NCBI GenBank assembly: GCA_002786025.1 | Contig: NHNW01000003.1 | Coordinates: 682,001-746,000, forward strand | Reading direction: 5' to 3' | DNA: 64,000 bases | Origin: Zasmidium citrigriseum | Lineage: Eukaryota > Ascomycota > Dothideomycetes > Mycosphaerellales > Mycosphaerellaceae | In this document: in pieces, positions 10,592 to 21,727 of the stretch | Layout of the letters: each line of letters starts with the position of its first letter | Position numbering within the stretch: position 1 is the first letter of the stretch | The notes under the pieces: generated by a model | Databases searched by the model: none | What the model was told of the DNA's origin: nothing | What the model saw: only the letters and a program-made list of their open reading frames with translations | Position numbers and translations under genes: made by a program

Positions 10592-11214
10592 GGTAGTCAA
10601 CTTATCCTGTTGTAACGTTGTGAAGACATTGATAATTGATAGCTCTCCGCGGGCAGTCTCGATCCATGAACGGCCGTCCTCTGTTTGCTTGCCACGGCTG
10701 AGCTTGCAAATGGGGAGAACACACTAGAAGAGCAGCCTGAGATGATGGCTTTTGTCTATCTCATCATCCTCCTCGGTCTCCTCAAAGCTCAAGAAATCCC
10801 TCAAAGTACTTCTGCACCCAACCCGCCGCATCCACAGCACTTTCCTTCCTTCCCTAGACAACACACAATGAAGACACCTGTTAGTCTGAACCTTCAACTA
10901 CTTGTACACACATTATGTATTACTTGACTATACGATGAGCGCTAAAGTGTCCGTACCTGCCTCTTGAAGAGGTAGAGGCCCCAGCGTCCCCGGCGGGTAC
11001 ACGAGAGAGCAAAGGATGTTGTTGGAGGAGGGAAGGTTGAGATTGGGAGTTGAACAGGTATTTATATGGCGGCGCGGACTCTTCCGCGTTCACACACTAG
11101 TGACGTATCACTTGAAGTGAACATGTTGCCTGTGACTGTCCTAGCATGTGACAAGCTGTAGTCAACGTGTTCTTGACTTCTGACTCTGAGAGTATCTAAC
11201 TACCATCCGTCCTC
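10592..11214. other. Intergenic between convergent genes, holding a gene remnant
   Basis: Apart from the hxnV-like remnant described separately, I see no gene. A TATA-like sequence (atataaata on the minus strand, about 11059-11067) lies upstream of the remnant and could be a relic of a promoter. Confidence 0.5.
10782..10853 (-). pseudogene. Remnant of a second hxnV/phenol monooxygenase C-terminus
   Basis: Read on the minus strand, these bases encode AVDAAGWVQKYFEGFLEL followed by a stop. The intact hxnV-like gene nearby ends EADAAGWVWEYFEGFLNV and stop, so about 14 of 18 positions agree. An acceptor-like TCTAG precedes the segment. No FAD-binding part is found within 400 bp, so this is best read as the 3' relic of a duplicated or relocated copy. 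A tiny live exon of an undetected gene is the alternative. Confidence 0.65.
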
Positions 11215-13243
11215 TCAGACGTTCAGAAACCCCTCAAAATACTCCCACACCCACCCCGCCGCATCTGCTTCTTCATTTACATCCCACCGTCTTACAGAGC
11301 CAACATACCCATCCGGCCTTACAATCGCAATAGCACACTCGCTCTCCCCAAGGTCCCCAATCCACTTCTCCGAGCAAGACTTCTGCCTTGTATCCTCCCC
11401 GGCCCGATCGTCGAGATACACCGTCCAGAGGCTATCTCGCAGCAAGGTTGGGAGATCTGAGATCTCAAACTCTGCCTTTGGAGTCTGCGTTATAAGGGCT
11501 GGAGTGAGGAGGTTGCTGGCTGTGAGATATCGGCTGGGACGGATATATTCGTCGGAGGGGCTTGTTGTTCGGGGCTTCTTTGTGTAGGAAAGCTCTGTGC
11601 GGGTGGACGATAGGAGTTGGTGTAATTCGTCGCAGGTCGTTTGAAGGAAAGCCTGGACAGTCTTGAGGTTTGGGCAGATAAAGTATGTCCTGAACTGGCC
11701 GAGCATTGGGATATCAAGTTGCAGGTCGCAGGGATTTGCGTCGATGTATCTCGTGGCCTTCGCCGGTGTCAACAGGGATCCTGGTTGTAAGATTGTAATT
11801 GGTGATGAGACTTGGTTGATCAAGTTGGTCGTATACTCTGCCCCAACACCTGAGATAAAGCGCACATTCTTCAAGAAGTTCTCAGCCAAAGCCTTCGGAT
11901 CACCATCATGGAACGCATTCGCATGCTCATAGTCGAAGTTTATGAGATCTTGTGCGACTTTCCGTCGTTCGTGTTCGTATGTTGCAAGTAGCTGTGGTTT
12001 GGCAAGTCCTCTCACTGCAAGATTGAGCTTCCAGGCCAGATTGAGCGTATCGTGCATTGATGTGTTCATTCCTTGGGCTGCTTTCGGGCTATGAGTGTGT
12101 GATGCATCGCCTGCGATGAAGACTCTTTGCGACTCGTCTGTGAAGCGATTCGCCACTCTCTGTCCTATTTGGTAGATACCGAACCATTCTATTGACGTTA
12201 GCAGAGGCTCAGGGAATTGGCACCAAGGCACTCGAACTCACCGACGCTGGACCACTCAAGTTTGTAGGGCTGGAAAATGAGCCTTGCCTGGCTCATAACA
12301 TACTCCTGCGTTGCCCTCTCCTTTGGCAGCCTACTGCCATCTTCAGACTTCAACTCAATGTATAGTCTCGTCATACCCCGCTCTCTCGGGATGCAAAGGA
12401 CGTTGCCATACTTGTGAGAGTACACAACAGCTTTGCTCCAAAGATCAGGAAAGTCGGTTTCAATCTCGCCGTCCAAGACTCCCCAGATGGCATCAGATGA
12501 CGCTCCTTCGGCTTTAACGCCAGGCATGGCTTTGCGGACCTGAGAATGTGCTCCATCACAACCGACCAAATAGCCACATCGAATTGACTTTTCGTCACCA
12601 GTGAGTTTGTCGTGAAATTGAACTTGCAATGTCTCGTTCTGGTCGATGCACTCTGTGTAAGAAGAGAAGGCTGCATTCCTTTTCACCTCAACACCACGAG
12701 ATTCAAGATCCTCAAGGAAAACATCCTCCACCATGCCCTGATGGACCAGTAGGATGTATGGGTCAAGCAAGTCTACCACCGGCGGGTAGTGAACTTCTCT
12801 CCCGGTTCGCCTCAAAGGAGTCTGCGGGTCCGAGCTCCAGAAGCAAATGTCATGGATTCGAACGCCCCTTTTGAGCAGCTCATCAGCCAATCTCAATTGC
12901 TTCAAAGTCTCAATCGTCTTGGGCTGGAGGCCATCTGCACGGCCAGTTGAGGTCTTGTCGGGCCGGTCATCAATAATTGTGGTCTTTGTGCCATATCTCA
13001 CGAGGTTGGCACTGGCGTTGCTTGTCAGCTACATCAACAAAGCCGGGCACTATTCACATACGCCAGCATCAATCCAGCCGGTCCAGCTCCCACAACAACG
13101 ACATCGCAGACCTCGTCATCAACACCATTGGAGTCTTTCAGCTTGCCTGGCGACATGCTGAATTCTGTCCGGGAATACTTCGAGAGATGCCCTCCATTCT
13201 GAGCTCTTTCCGCGGGTACATTTCTCTTCCGACTCGGTGCCAT
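11215..13243 (-). CDS. hxnV: Phenol 2-monooxygenase-like FAD hydroxylase, hxnV-like
   Basis: Exons 13243-13062, 13011-12242 and 12188-11215 give 641 residues. Introns are GTATGT...GCTGAC...CAG and GTGAGT...GCTAAC...TAG. The FAD motif VVVVGAGPAGLMLA is at about 48-61, the DG motif GYLVGCDGAHSQVRKA is mid-protein, and the GD motif FIAGDASHTHSP is after WFGIYQIGQR. The C-terminal 200 residues form the thioredoxin-like dimerisation domain of phenol hydroxylases, ending in AIAIVRPDGYVG and a Trp-rich tail. In Aspergillus nidulans HxnV is such an enzyme and acts on 2,5-dihydroxypyridine in nicotinate breakdown (recalled). Alone, a phenol or 3-hydroxybenzoate hydroxylase would be the default name. 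It is divergent to the hxnM-like gene over 406 bp. Exon 1 codes a charged, low-complexity leader of about 45 residues. Confidence 0.75.
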
Positions 13244-13649
13244 GGCATCCCATCTTTTCCAAAGCGACTTCAGACACCACCATTGACGTGCCGAGGATTC
13301 GTTGGCGAGATGTTGAGGATATCAGGGATGGAGCGATAGGCCGAAAGTCTGTCCCCACTCTTGCCCGAGCCCGCCCTGGAGCTCGACAGGTGCGTGAGCC
13401 GGCCAACCGGCGAGTGACCAAGCGGCAGCTTCGACCAGCAACTCCGGTTTGCTTCGGTCATCGATTGTCTGTATCTGTCAATTCGACTTCCACTATTGGT
13501 GGCTACGCTATCCATGTCGCCGGCGTTGTTTGCAGTTGCCGGCTTCACCAGCCAAGCCGATGCCACGGCAATGAGGTGTGCCACTGGATTCCTGGCTCCA
13601 GACACGCCTGACTTCAGCATTCTACCAACACGGCCAAAATTTCATCGAA
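13244..13649. promoter_or_regulatory. Divergent promoter between hxnV-like and hxnM-like genes
   Basis: This 406 bp stretch lies between the two start codons. One HGATAR site (CGATAG, 13334-13339) is visible. No other motif is recognised. The divergent pairing suggests coordinate control. Confidence 0.4.
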
Positions 13650-14698
13650 ATGGGCAAGAAGAGAGTCTTGGTTAGCTATGGTTCGCAAGTACTCCCGAGC
13701 AGATCGAAATACCGGCTAACTTCTTCGTGCTTCAGGTGTTGATATCGATGCCGTTGCGGGGTGGCTCGGCTCGTATGGAGGCGAAGACTCCACATCAGAC
13801 ATCTCTCGAGGACTATGGGCTGGCACAGTTGGTACACGGCGTCTCCTTAAGCTCTTCGACAAGTACGGCATCAAGGCGACTTGGTTCATCCCTGGGCATA
13901 CATTGGAAACATTTCCCGAGGATTGTGCCGCCGTCAGAGATGCTGGTCATGAGATTGGACTCCACGGCTACAGTCATGAGAATCCTGCCGATATGACACT
14001 TGAGCAGCAGCGCGACGTTTTAGACAAGACCTACCGCATGTTGACCGAGTTTTGTGGCAAGTCTCCTCGCGGCTCAGTCGCGCCCTGGTGGGAAACCAGC
14101 CGTGAAGGAACTGAGTTGATGCTTTCGTATGGAATCGAATACGACCACTCCATGAGCCATGAAGACTGTCAGATGTATTGGCTACGTACTGGGGACTCCT
14201 GGACGAAGATTGATTACTCGAAGAAAGCAGAGGAATGGATGCAGCCTCTGGTAAAAGGGGAGACGACTGGTCTCGTTGAGATCCCGGGATCTTGGTACAT
14301 CGACGATCTCCCACCGATGATGTGAGACGATTGTAAACTTGTCATCGAGAGAATAGCATTCTGACGGTCTGCGTAGGTTCATCAAGAAGAGCGCTAACAG
14401 CCACGGCTGGGTCAACCCACGAGATGTCGAGGCAATTTGGATGGATCACTTTGACTATTTCTACAGGGAGTACGATGAATTCGTCTTTCCAATGACGATA
14501 CATCCAGACGTGAGCGGCAGACCACACGTTTTGTTGATGCATGAAAGGATAATCGAGCATATTAACAAGCACGAGGGTGTGGAATGGGTGACAATGGAGC
14601 AGATGTGTGATGAGTTCAAGAAGAAGAATGCGCCGCCTGCTGGAGCATTGACGCCTGCATCGAGGGAAGAGGTCATGAAGCGTTTGAAATTGTCGTAG
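13650..14698 (+). CDS. hxnM: Polysaccharide-deacetylase-fold amidohydrolase, hxnM-like cyclic imidase
   Basis: Exons 13650-13680, 13736-14321 and 14377-14698 give 312 residues. The first exon codes only ten residues ([10 protein letters not shown]) and a split Gly, spliced into [16 protein letters not shown], the metal-binding Asp-rich start of the CE4 domain. The His pair is in [22 protein letters not shown] and the late HPDVSGRPH are further conserved pieces. The first donor (GTTCGC) is weak but required by frame; the second is GTGAGA. There is no signal peptide, which argues against chitin or cell-wall substrates and for an intracellular cyclic amide or imide. In A. nidulans HxnM, of this fold, opens the ring of the imide intermediate of nicotinate catabolism (recalled). 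Allantoinase/PuuE-like activity is the alternative. Confidence 0.75.
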
Positions 14699-15104
14699 AA
14701 ATGGACCAGCTGGTATATATCAATGCTCAATCTGGTGAATCGTGATAATCCATGATTTAGCGAATTGGTTCAGAGTGCTGTATAATGTGTCCTTTTTGCA
14801 AGTACGATGACACATCAAAGGCGGCATGCCCTGCGAGAGCCATGGGAGTAGACGAACTTGTTCAATATTGCCTAGCCTGAGGCGTCTAGTCGACTGCACT
14901 TTTGGCAGAACAAGGATAGGAGGTGGAAAGGGTTTATCCCACTCTTGATCACCAAGATCGTACGGCATTTTCGACACTGCCAACATTACCTCAGAAGCTT
15001 TGTAGTACATATCGTCGTTGCACATGAAGAGAGGATCCTTTTCAAGTCCATCTTCTAATCCTTCTCGAACTTAACAACATTGGTATCGACCTGAAATCTT
15101 GAAA
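14699..15104. other. Intergenic, hxnT promoter
   Basis: It contains one HGATAR site (TGATAA, 14743-14748). No coding signal. Confidence 0.45.
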
Positions 15105-16381
15105 ATGCCCTCGGCAGTCTCACCACCACCATACGCTCCTCTGCGGGACACCACTTTGTTCACGCCAGTCCGGATAGGCAAGATTGAACTGCAACACCGG
15201 ATCGTTCAGGCGCCTCTCACTCGCATGCGAGGCGTCAAGGAGAGCGATGGAGTGTACGTTCCGGGAGACTTGGCTCTGGAATACTACTCGCAGCGAGCAA
15301 GCAAAGGCGGTCTTCAATTGACTGAAGCAACGGATATTTGCCACTACGCTTCTGGATATCCCGGTGTTCCTGGAGTTTTCACAGACTCGCAGATTGCGGG
15401 CTGGAGGCGAATCACTGATGCCGTCCATGCGAAAGGAGGGTTCATCTTCTGTCAATTGTGGCACACCGGGAGGGCCTCTCCACCAAGCTTTCGCAATGGA
15501 CAGCAGGCATTCAGCTCTAGCAGCATTCCGATTTCTGGTAAAGCGCTCGATGGGGCCGAGTATGGCGACAACCCTCCGAGACCAGCGACGACGGAAGATA
15601 TCGAAGGCACCGTCAAAGCTTTCGAGACTGCGGCGAAGCGAGCTGTCGAAGCTGGGTTTGATGGCGTCGAGATTCATGGTATGCTTGAAAGCAGTCTCCT
15701 ACCGTCTTTTGCTAATTCAGATCAGGGGCAAATGGCTACCTGCTGGATCAATTCCTACATGACAACGTCAACAATCGAACAGACAAATATGGAGGTTCTA
15801 TCGAAAATCGATGTCGACTCCCACTCGAAGTTGTCAAGGCCGTCTCCAAAGCTATCGGGAGCGACAGGGTCGGAATTCGTCTTTCGCCATTCAACTACTT
15901 CCAGGATACCAAGGACAGCAGCCCGGTCCAGCATTGGACGTATCTTTGTGAGCAGCTTGTAGCCTTGCCTGGAGATCTTCGGCCTGCGTATGTGCATAGC
16001 GTAGAGCCGCGGTTCGATGAAGTCTTGGACGAGCAAGCGAAGCTGGATGCCTTGTCTGCCTATACCAACAGTTTGACGCCGGAAGCAGAGGCTACACGAA
16101 AGACCACCTACTCCCTTGATCCGCTCCGGCGGACATTGGCAAAGGGTGGCATTCGCTTCTTCGCGGCCGGCAACTTCAATCGAGATAATGCCGTGCCCAA
16201 GTTGGATGCCGATGGAGCTGATGCCATTGTGATGGGCCGATGGTTCATTGCCAATCCCGACCTGCCTCGCCGGCTGGCCGATGGTCTCAGACTGAATGAC
16301 TATGACAGGACCACCTTCTATGGAGCCGAGCCCCCACAGAAAGGGTACACGGATTACCCGTTCTTTGGCACTGCCTCCTGA
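15105..16381 (+). CDS. hxnT: Old Yellow Enzyme family NADH:flavin oxidoreductase, hxnT-like
   Basis: Exons 15105-15678 and 15726-16381 (intron GTATGC...GCTAATT...CAG) give 409 residues; the first ATG is 15105. The FMN-binding barrel begins LFTPVRIGKIELQHRIVQAP. The active-site segment created by the splice reads EIHGANGYLLDQF, with the His-x-x-Asn pair and Tyr of OYE, followed by NRTDKYGGSIENR. The C-terminal barrel has FFAAGNF and DAIVMGRWFIANPDLP. Family members reduce activated C=C bonds using NAD(P)H. In the hxn pathway, HxnT is an OYE-like ene-reductase acting on the trihydroxypyridine stage (recalled). It lies 315 bp upstream of the regulator on the same strand. 12-oxophytodienoate reductase-like is the generic name. 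Confidence 0.8.
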
Positions 16382-16696
16382 TGAGATGGAGGGCTTGCCT
16401 TGAGACCTCGCCTGGACGCTGAGAGAATGAGTGAAGTGGACCAATCCTCTGTAGATAGAGAGTGAAGTGCAAAACGAATGGCTGAGGAAAGATCGATAGA
16501 CGTGAGATAGGGGGAAAGCTTAACCCACTGCTCACCCTGCAACTCCCCCACTTTTGACATCAACCTTGAGCTTCCTTTCCAATTACACCTCTCTCTCGGC
16601 CCGAGACCTCCATTTCCTCCCCATTCATGTCAACTTCGACTCTGCCTCGCTGCTGTCAGCTCTCACCGCCTAGCACGAGTGTGCTTGGGTACCATC
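16382..16696. other. Intergenic, regulator promoter/leader
   Basis: CT-rich leader (about 16540-16660) just before the regulator start; no gene. Confidence 0.5.
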
Positions 16697-19327
16697 ATGC
16701 CACACAGTGACGCCGCTCGCTTTGCCTGCCAGTTCGAAGGCTGTGAACGATCGTTCAGCCGGCAAGAGCACCTGCAACGTCATGTGCTTAACCACGCAGA
16801 TGGAGAATTCACGTGCGAACGTTGTCGAACAGTGTTCAAACGTCCAGATTTGCTAGGTAAGTTAACCTAGGTCTCGGATCTCGTAATCGACACATCGAAC
16901 TGATGCAAGCTAGAGCGTCACATGGCCAGACATCGTCGTAAAGATGCTGAAGGTGGAACTTTGATGACTAGGAAAAGACTGTGGAAAGACGTCGACGGCC
17001 GTGTCGTCAATCGACCTGCAAAAGAAGCACGCAAAGTTTCTGCTCCAACAAATGCTGACCAAGTGCCTGACCTCGACACATCGGCATTCCCGCCTTCACC
17101 ACCGAAAAGTGCATCTGACATTGCAATATCGCCATCGTCGGCAGGACTATTTCCTATCCAAAATCAACAGCAAGACGGTACCAGACTCAATGACTTTACT
17201 TCGAACGATTTCGCATACACGGCCAATGACGACTTTCTCTGGGATACCTCTTTCCAGACTGTGTATGATTCCAATTACTCGACTGGTCCCTTCGACGACA
17301 TCTTCGCTCCCGATACGGCAAGCTCTTTTAACATGCCCTACACTACCATGAGCAACTACAATTGGCTATTCGACCTCAACTTGAACCCTACTAACGACTT
17401 CGAAAGTCTTTCGATGAACCCAACAACAAATCTCTCGGGTGTGTCCAATGAACAGAGCGATCTTACCAGCCAACCGATGGCCATGCATAGCACAATTGCT
17501 CCATCTACTACAAGTGCAACGAAGCTTCATACATCCGAGCATCCCATCACTGAGGACGATCCTGGAAAGCGAAAAGCGAGCCAAAATGCCCCAAGTCCAG
17601 AATCCACCACGCATATTACAGCAGAAGTGGCCAGGAAATCCAACAGAGTCCCAAAGGCCATCAAAGAAGCCCCAATGGTACTGTGGCATTCCACCGTGAG
17701 TCTACCACAAATTGGTGATATCGCACATGAGCGCGTGCTTGACATAGTCGAAACGTCGCGACCAGCAACACCGGACGGAAACGTCGTCACAATCGATCAT
17801 CCGCTGTTATATATGCTCAGCCTTCAGGGATGGTTGGATTTGTTCTTCCTCCGCTTCAACACCGTCTATCCTCTCATACATCCGTCGACCTTCGAGCCGG
17901 ACGAGAGGGAGCCAATTCTACTGCTGTCCATGCTCCTAATTGGCGCAACGTACGGAGACAAAGACGCACACCAGCTTGCTGTTTGTATCCACGATGTCCT
18001 TCGACCACAAATCTTTTCGAACCCGGGCTTCAGCGCGAGACCTGAACTGTGGGTCTTGCAGGCCACACTTCTCACGGAATGCTTTGGAAAGTCTCGAGCA
18101 GGCCAGAAGCAGCACGATATGAGCCATTTGTTCCACGGACTGCTCATAAATCTGATTCGACGAAGTGACTGTCAGGCTATCATTCCAGAGTCAGAGATCC
18201 ACGCCAAAGACGACATCCAGACAAGCTGGAAATCGTGGGCCATAGCAGAACAGAAGAAGAGGCTGGCTCAGCTGTGCTTTGTGTGGGATGTACAGCATGC
18301 CGTACTGTTCAGCCAGTCTCTTTGCATGTCTGCGTTCGAGTTGAGATCATCGCTTCCCTGCCATCAGAGCATTTGGGAAGCAAGATCGGCATTCGAGTGG
18401 AAGGAGGCTCAGAAAGAACAGAGTCAACGCCCCCCTCTCCTTCTCACCGCTCTGAAGCGATATCTGACCAAGTCCAGCAAGCCTACTGGTCTGAATCTGT
18501 TGGGATATGTGGTACTTCTGCATGGCCTCATGTCAATCTCATGGGACATGACACGACGGGATCAGACCTCTCTCGGCCTCGTCAGTGACACGATAGCATC
18601 AGGCTCGTGGAAAGAGCGGATGAAGCAAGCTTACGATAACTGGAAGATTGACTTCGACGAATACAACTCCACAGTGAAGGAAAGCCATTCAAGTCTTTCC
18701 AATCTGGGCCCCGAACGTTCTCATCAGATACGAAGCGGATTCGAGACCTACGTTGCTTCGCACAGTGCATTATACCATGCTGCTCAGCTTATCTTAGCTG
18801 CCGATATTTTGGATCTACAGATATATGCTGGAGCCAGACATATCTTGGGTAGACCGGTCTCCAAGGTCGACTACGTAAGGTCACAGAAGGTCGTCAAAGC
18901 ATGGGCAAGCGAAGACACGAAGCGAGCGGCTGTTGCAGCATGGCATGGAGCACAAATACTACAGCAGTCGCTGAGCGAGGAGATGGTCTCTGTCAATGGA
19001 GACATCTTCCACCATCCATGGACTTTGTTTCTGGCTAATTTGGCTGTGTGGACGTTCTACCAAGCCAGCAAGGGATGCAATGGGACTTCTTTTGATGACG
19101 AGATGATTTGGGATGTGAACGACGATATGAAGAGTCTCCTCCAGAAGATGACCACTGCTGACCCGGAGCACCTGACCGCGCATTGCAAGACGTCGACTGC
19201 TGGCTTGACGGCTGTTGTCGTGAAGCATCTGAGCAAGATCAGATGGGGCGTTATTCATGATGGAATGCTGGTTCTTAGAGGGTTGGTTCAGTGGCGTTTG
19301 ATCAATGATGAAGATAGTCGAGTATAG
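16697..19327 (+). CDS. hxnR: C2H2 zinc-finger plus fungal-specific domain transcription factor, hxnR-like
   Basis: Exons 16697-16856 and 16914-19327 (intron GTAAGT...CTGAT...TAG) give 857 residues. Two C2H2 fingers lie at residues 11-33 (C11, C16, H29, H33) and 40-60 (C40, C43, H56, H60); the intron interrupts the second finger's helix. An Asp/Asn/Ser/Thr-rich region (60-280) could be an activation domain. The fungal-specific regulatory domain (PF04082-like) starts near LYMLSLQGWLDLFFLRFNTVYPLIHPSTF, continues with LLSMLLIGATYGD and spans to about 700. A. nidulans HxnR, the nicotinate-pathway activator, has this two-finger plus regulatory-domain architecture and similar length (recalled). Its place between hxnT-like and hxnY-like genes supports the call. 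Without context it would be an orphan regulator. Confidence 0.75.
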
Positions 19328-19453
19328 ATGAAGACGGACTCTAGATCGAATTGCTGAATACGAAGTGGGCAAGAGCTTTGGGAAGAAACTCCCGACGAGG
19401 AGGTCTACATTCTAGGGAAGAGTGAACTTCAACACCTCTCGCTACACAAGTCG

Positions 19454-21147
19454 TCAACGTCCAATGTATCTCAGCTCCAAATAACGCAACGGTGGAAACA
19501 GCAAAGCTGCCCAGCTTGACCCAATGAGCAACCCCATGTCAGAGCCATCATCGCCAATCAGCTTGGAAATGGGACCAACGAAGTAGACCTGATCCATACA
19601 CAGCACCGCGCCAGCCCAACCGACAAGGAATGTGGTAAGAGCAGCAAAACCCACTGGCAACTTCGACTTGTTGTTCCAATCTGACCAGACATAGCCAACT
19701 TTCCGACGAAAGATGAGCTGCTCCTCGAGGGTCAGGACGATCCAGATCGTGATCCAATACCCCATGAGGGACAGGAAGTTTTGAAAAATGTCGTACAGAT
19801 GGTTGCGTCCCACGGCTCCGCAGATTGTGTAGATGATGACGCTCAATGTCGTCCATACCATTCGAGGGACTTTGAGGGGCCATGAACCGAGACACTGGAA
19901 GCCGAGACCACAAGCATACGTTCCGGGCACGTTGTTTGCGATGACACCCAGCATGAGGATGACGGCACAGAACTTTCCAAAAGTGTTCAGGGGATCGAAG
20001 CCTGCGACCAGGACCGCTCCTGGACTAACATCGTCTGCCGCAGCCCAGTTCGTCTGATGTGGTATGCCTGAAGCTAGCCCGATTCCTAGTAAGAGGGCAA
20101 ACATGTAGCCAAGTGTTTCTCCCAGCCAAGTTAGCAGGAATGTCAGGGGCTTGGAAGTGTCTTCGGCAAAGTAAACGAAGAAGTCGGCCCCGGCTGGAGC
20201 CCAGGACGCTGGGGCACTGAGACAAAGTGCAAACATGGACAAGCGGTTGCCCGCAACCGTTGCGGCGTTGCCCGTCGAAGGCGTCGTTGTATCGAAGTAA
20301 GGACCGGCACACCCGGCCAGAATCAACAGCACAGCGGCTTGGGGTATCCATGCGTACTTTTCGTAGACGTGAATCACTGGCATACCGACGACGGTGATGA
20401 GCCAGCAGATGACCTATCTCAGTCAGTAGTGCCCCCCTGCCTCTCGCACCGTGTAGAGACATACCGCAACAATTACCACGCCGACAGCTATCGAGACGTT
20501 GCCGTTAGCCACTGCGGATATCATCTGGCCTCCAACGACGCAGTCAATCATGCCGTAGCCGAACATGATGACTAGATTCAACAGAGCGCATATCCGGCTG
20601 GGCCACCAGCCCATGGTGTACCGCGCGATGATCTGGACCAACATCAGCTCATGAATCACAAGTACCAGGTAGACGCTACTCACCATTGATCGATTGCCGG
20701 ATTGCGGTCCAAAAGTTGCAATATACCCGGTGCACGCTGAGCCGACGAGCACGCCGAAAGTAGCACAGAGTGCAGAGTCCAGAAATGAGAGTCCGTAAAC
20801 GCTCGGCCCCAAAAGCCCGAGCGTGACATGATTCGCAGTGAGGTTGGCACTGGCCCAGAGGGAGATCATCTGAACGTATCTCGAGATAGATGGCTGTTGT
20901 CTCCATGAGCCAATGTGTTGACGTTTCGCAAGGTAGAACTTACGGCTTGTCTCTCTTCCGGCGGCACTCTCGCAACGCCTCTTGTCTCGGTCAATTCCAA
21001 GTGAAGGCCTTGCCAAATTCGTTGGTGCCATGACCTTCGCTCTGTAAGTTGGCCTTCTTGAAGGGAGGAGGCGGCATGGTCGCTGCTGTTGCTGTCCTGA
21101 ATTCGAGCCGCGTTCTTGTCGGCATTCTTCTCGACGTCAGTAAACAT
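19454..21147 (-). CDS. NCS1-family permease (purine/cytosine/uracil/vitamin type), Fcy-like
   Basis: Exons 21147-20944, 20893-20684, 20632-20465 and 20413-19454 give 513 residues; all three introns are phase 0 with GTAAGT, GTGAGT and GTATGT donors. After a hydrophilic N-terminus come about twelve hydrophobic segments. Typical NCS1 pieces are SLWASANLTANHVTLGLLGP, LDSALCATFG, ATFGPQSGNRSM, WWPSRICALLN, GYGMIDCVVGGQ and LILAGCAGPYFD. The fungal Fcy/FcyB branch imports nucleobases, pyridoxine or related N-heterocycles by proton symport at the plasma membrane. Position between hxnR-like and hxnY-like genes, where the known cluster has MFS carriers, makes a pyridine-compound importer plausible, but this is inference. 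It is divergent to hxnY across a promoter with four GATA-type sites. Confidence 0.85.
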
Positions 21148-21727
21148 TGTTACAGAAATGTTTCAGAAACAGAAAAATATTAAATCATCCACCACCAAGG
21201 CCATGAAAATGAGGCTAATCCCGTGGGTGTCTTGTACCATACCTACTGCAGGATCCAATGGCATCAATCACATGCTCCTGATTAGAAGCTTATCATCTCG
21301 ACGAGACCTTATCTCGATCCTTGGAGGTCATGCTAACTGCACTTTTGTGCAGAAAGGATGCCAAAGGCATTACAGCAGACAAGAAAGAAGGAGATGGCCC
21401 AAAGGTGGCAAGCTCGATGACAGCAACACTTCTCCCGCTTTCTCCCGCGCGAAGAAAGGTGGGGAAGAAGTTGGACCTCTTCGGCCAACGCTCGCCATCG
21501 ATAGGGAATCCAACATCGAGATAAGGCTCCTCGAAGGCCAGAACGAGAGTGCGAGCTTTCACAAACAAGTCCCCCATCTTCTCCGCGGCTCAACTTGTGG
21601 AGGTACGTTGCCTGTGAAACTGTGTTCGCCACCGAATCAGCAACCGAGAAATACCCTTAAGAACGTACAAGAGCGTTGTCGAGCCGGCAACATCAAGAAC
21701 CTGCCACAAATCAGTAATCCATTCATC
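21148..21727. promoter_or_regulatory. Divergent permease/hxnY promoter with four HGATAR sites
   Basis: Within 580 bp there are four HGATAR sites in a 235 bp core: TGATAA (minus strand) at 21290-21295, AGATAA (minus) at 21309-21314, CGATAG at 21499-21504 and AGATAA at 21519-21524. Clustered sites are how AreA-type GATA activators act in nitrogen-catabolic promoters. The frame of hxnY is open through much of this stretch, but the splice pattern and family alignment put the start at 21728. Confidence 0.5.

Noticed and set aside
6907..13243. Reading the P450 and two FAD hydroxylases as a benzoate/salicylate degradation cluster
   Set aside because: Considered first, but the deacetylase-fold hydrolase, OYE, C2H2 regulator and 2OG oxygenase fit the hxn gene set better; the benzoate idea remains only for the P450.
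21116..21727. Upstream extension of the hxnY reading frame
   Set aside because: The family N-terminus begins at IPLIDF shortly after ATG 21728, and the extension is over 200 residues of low-quality sequence containing the promoter sites.
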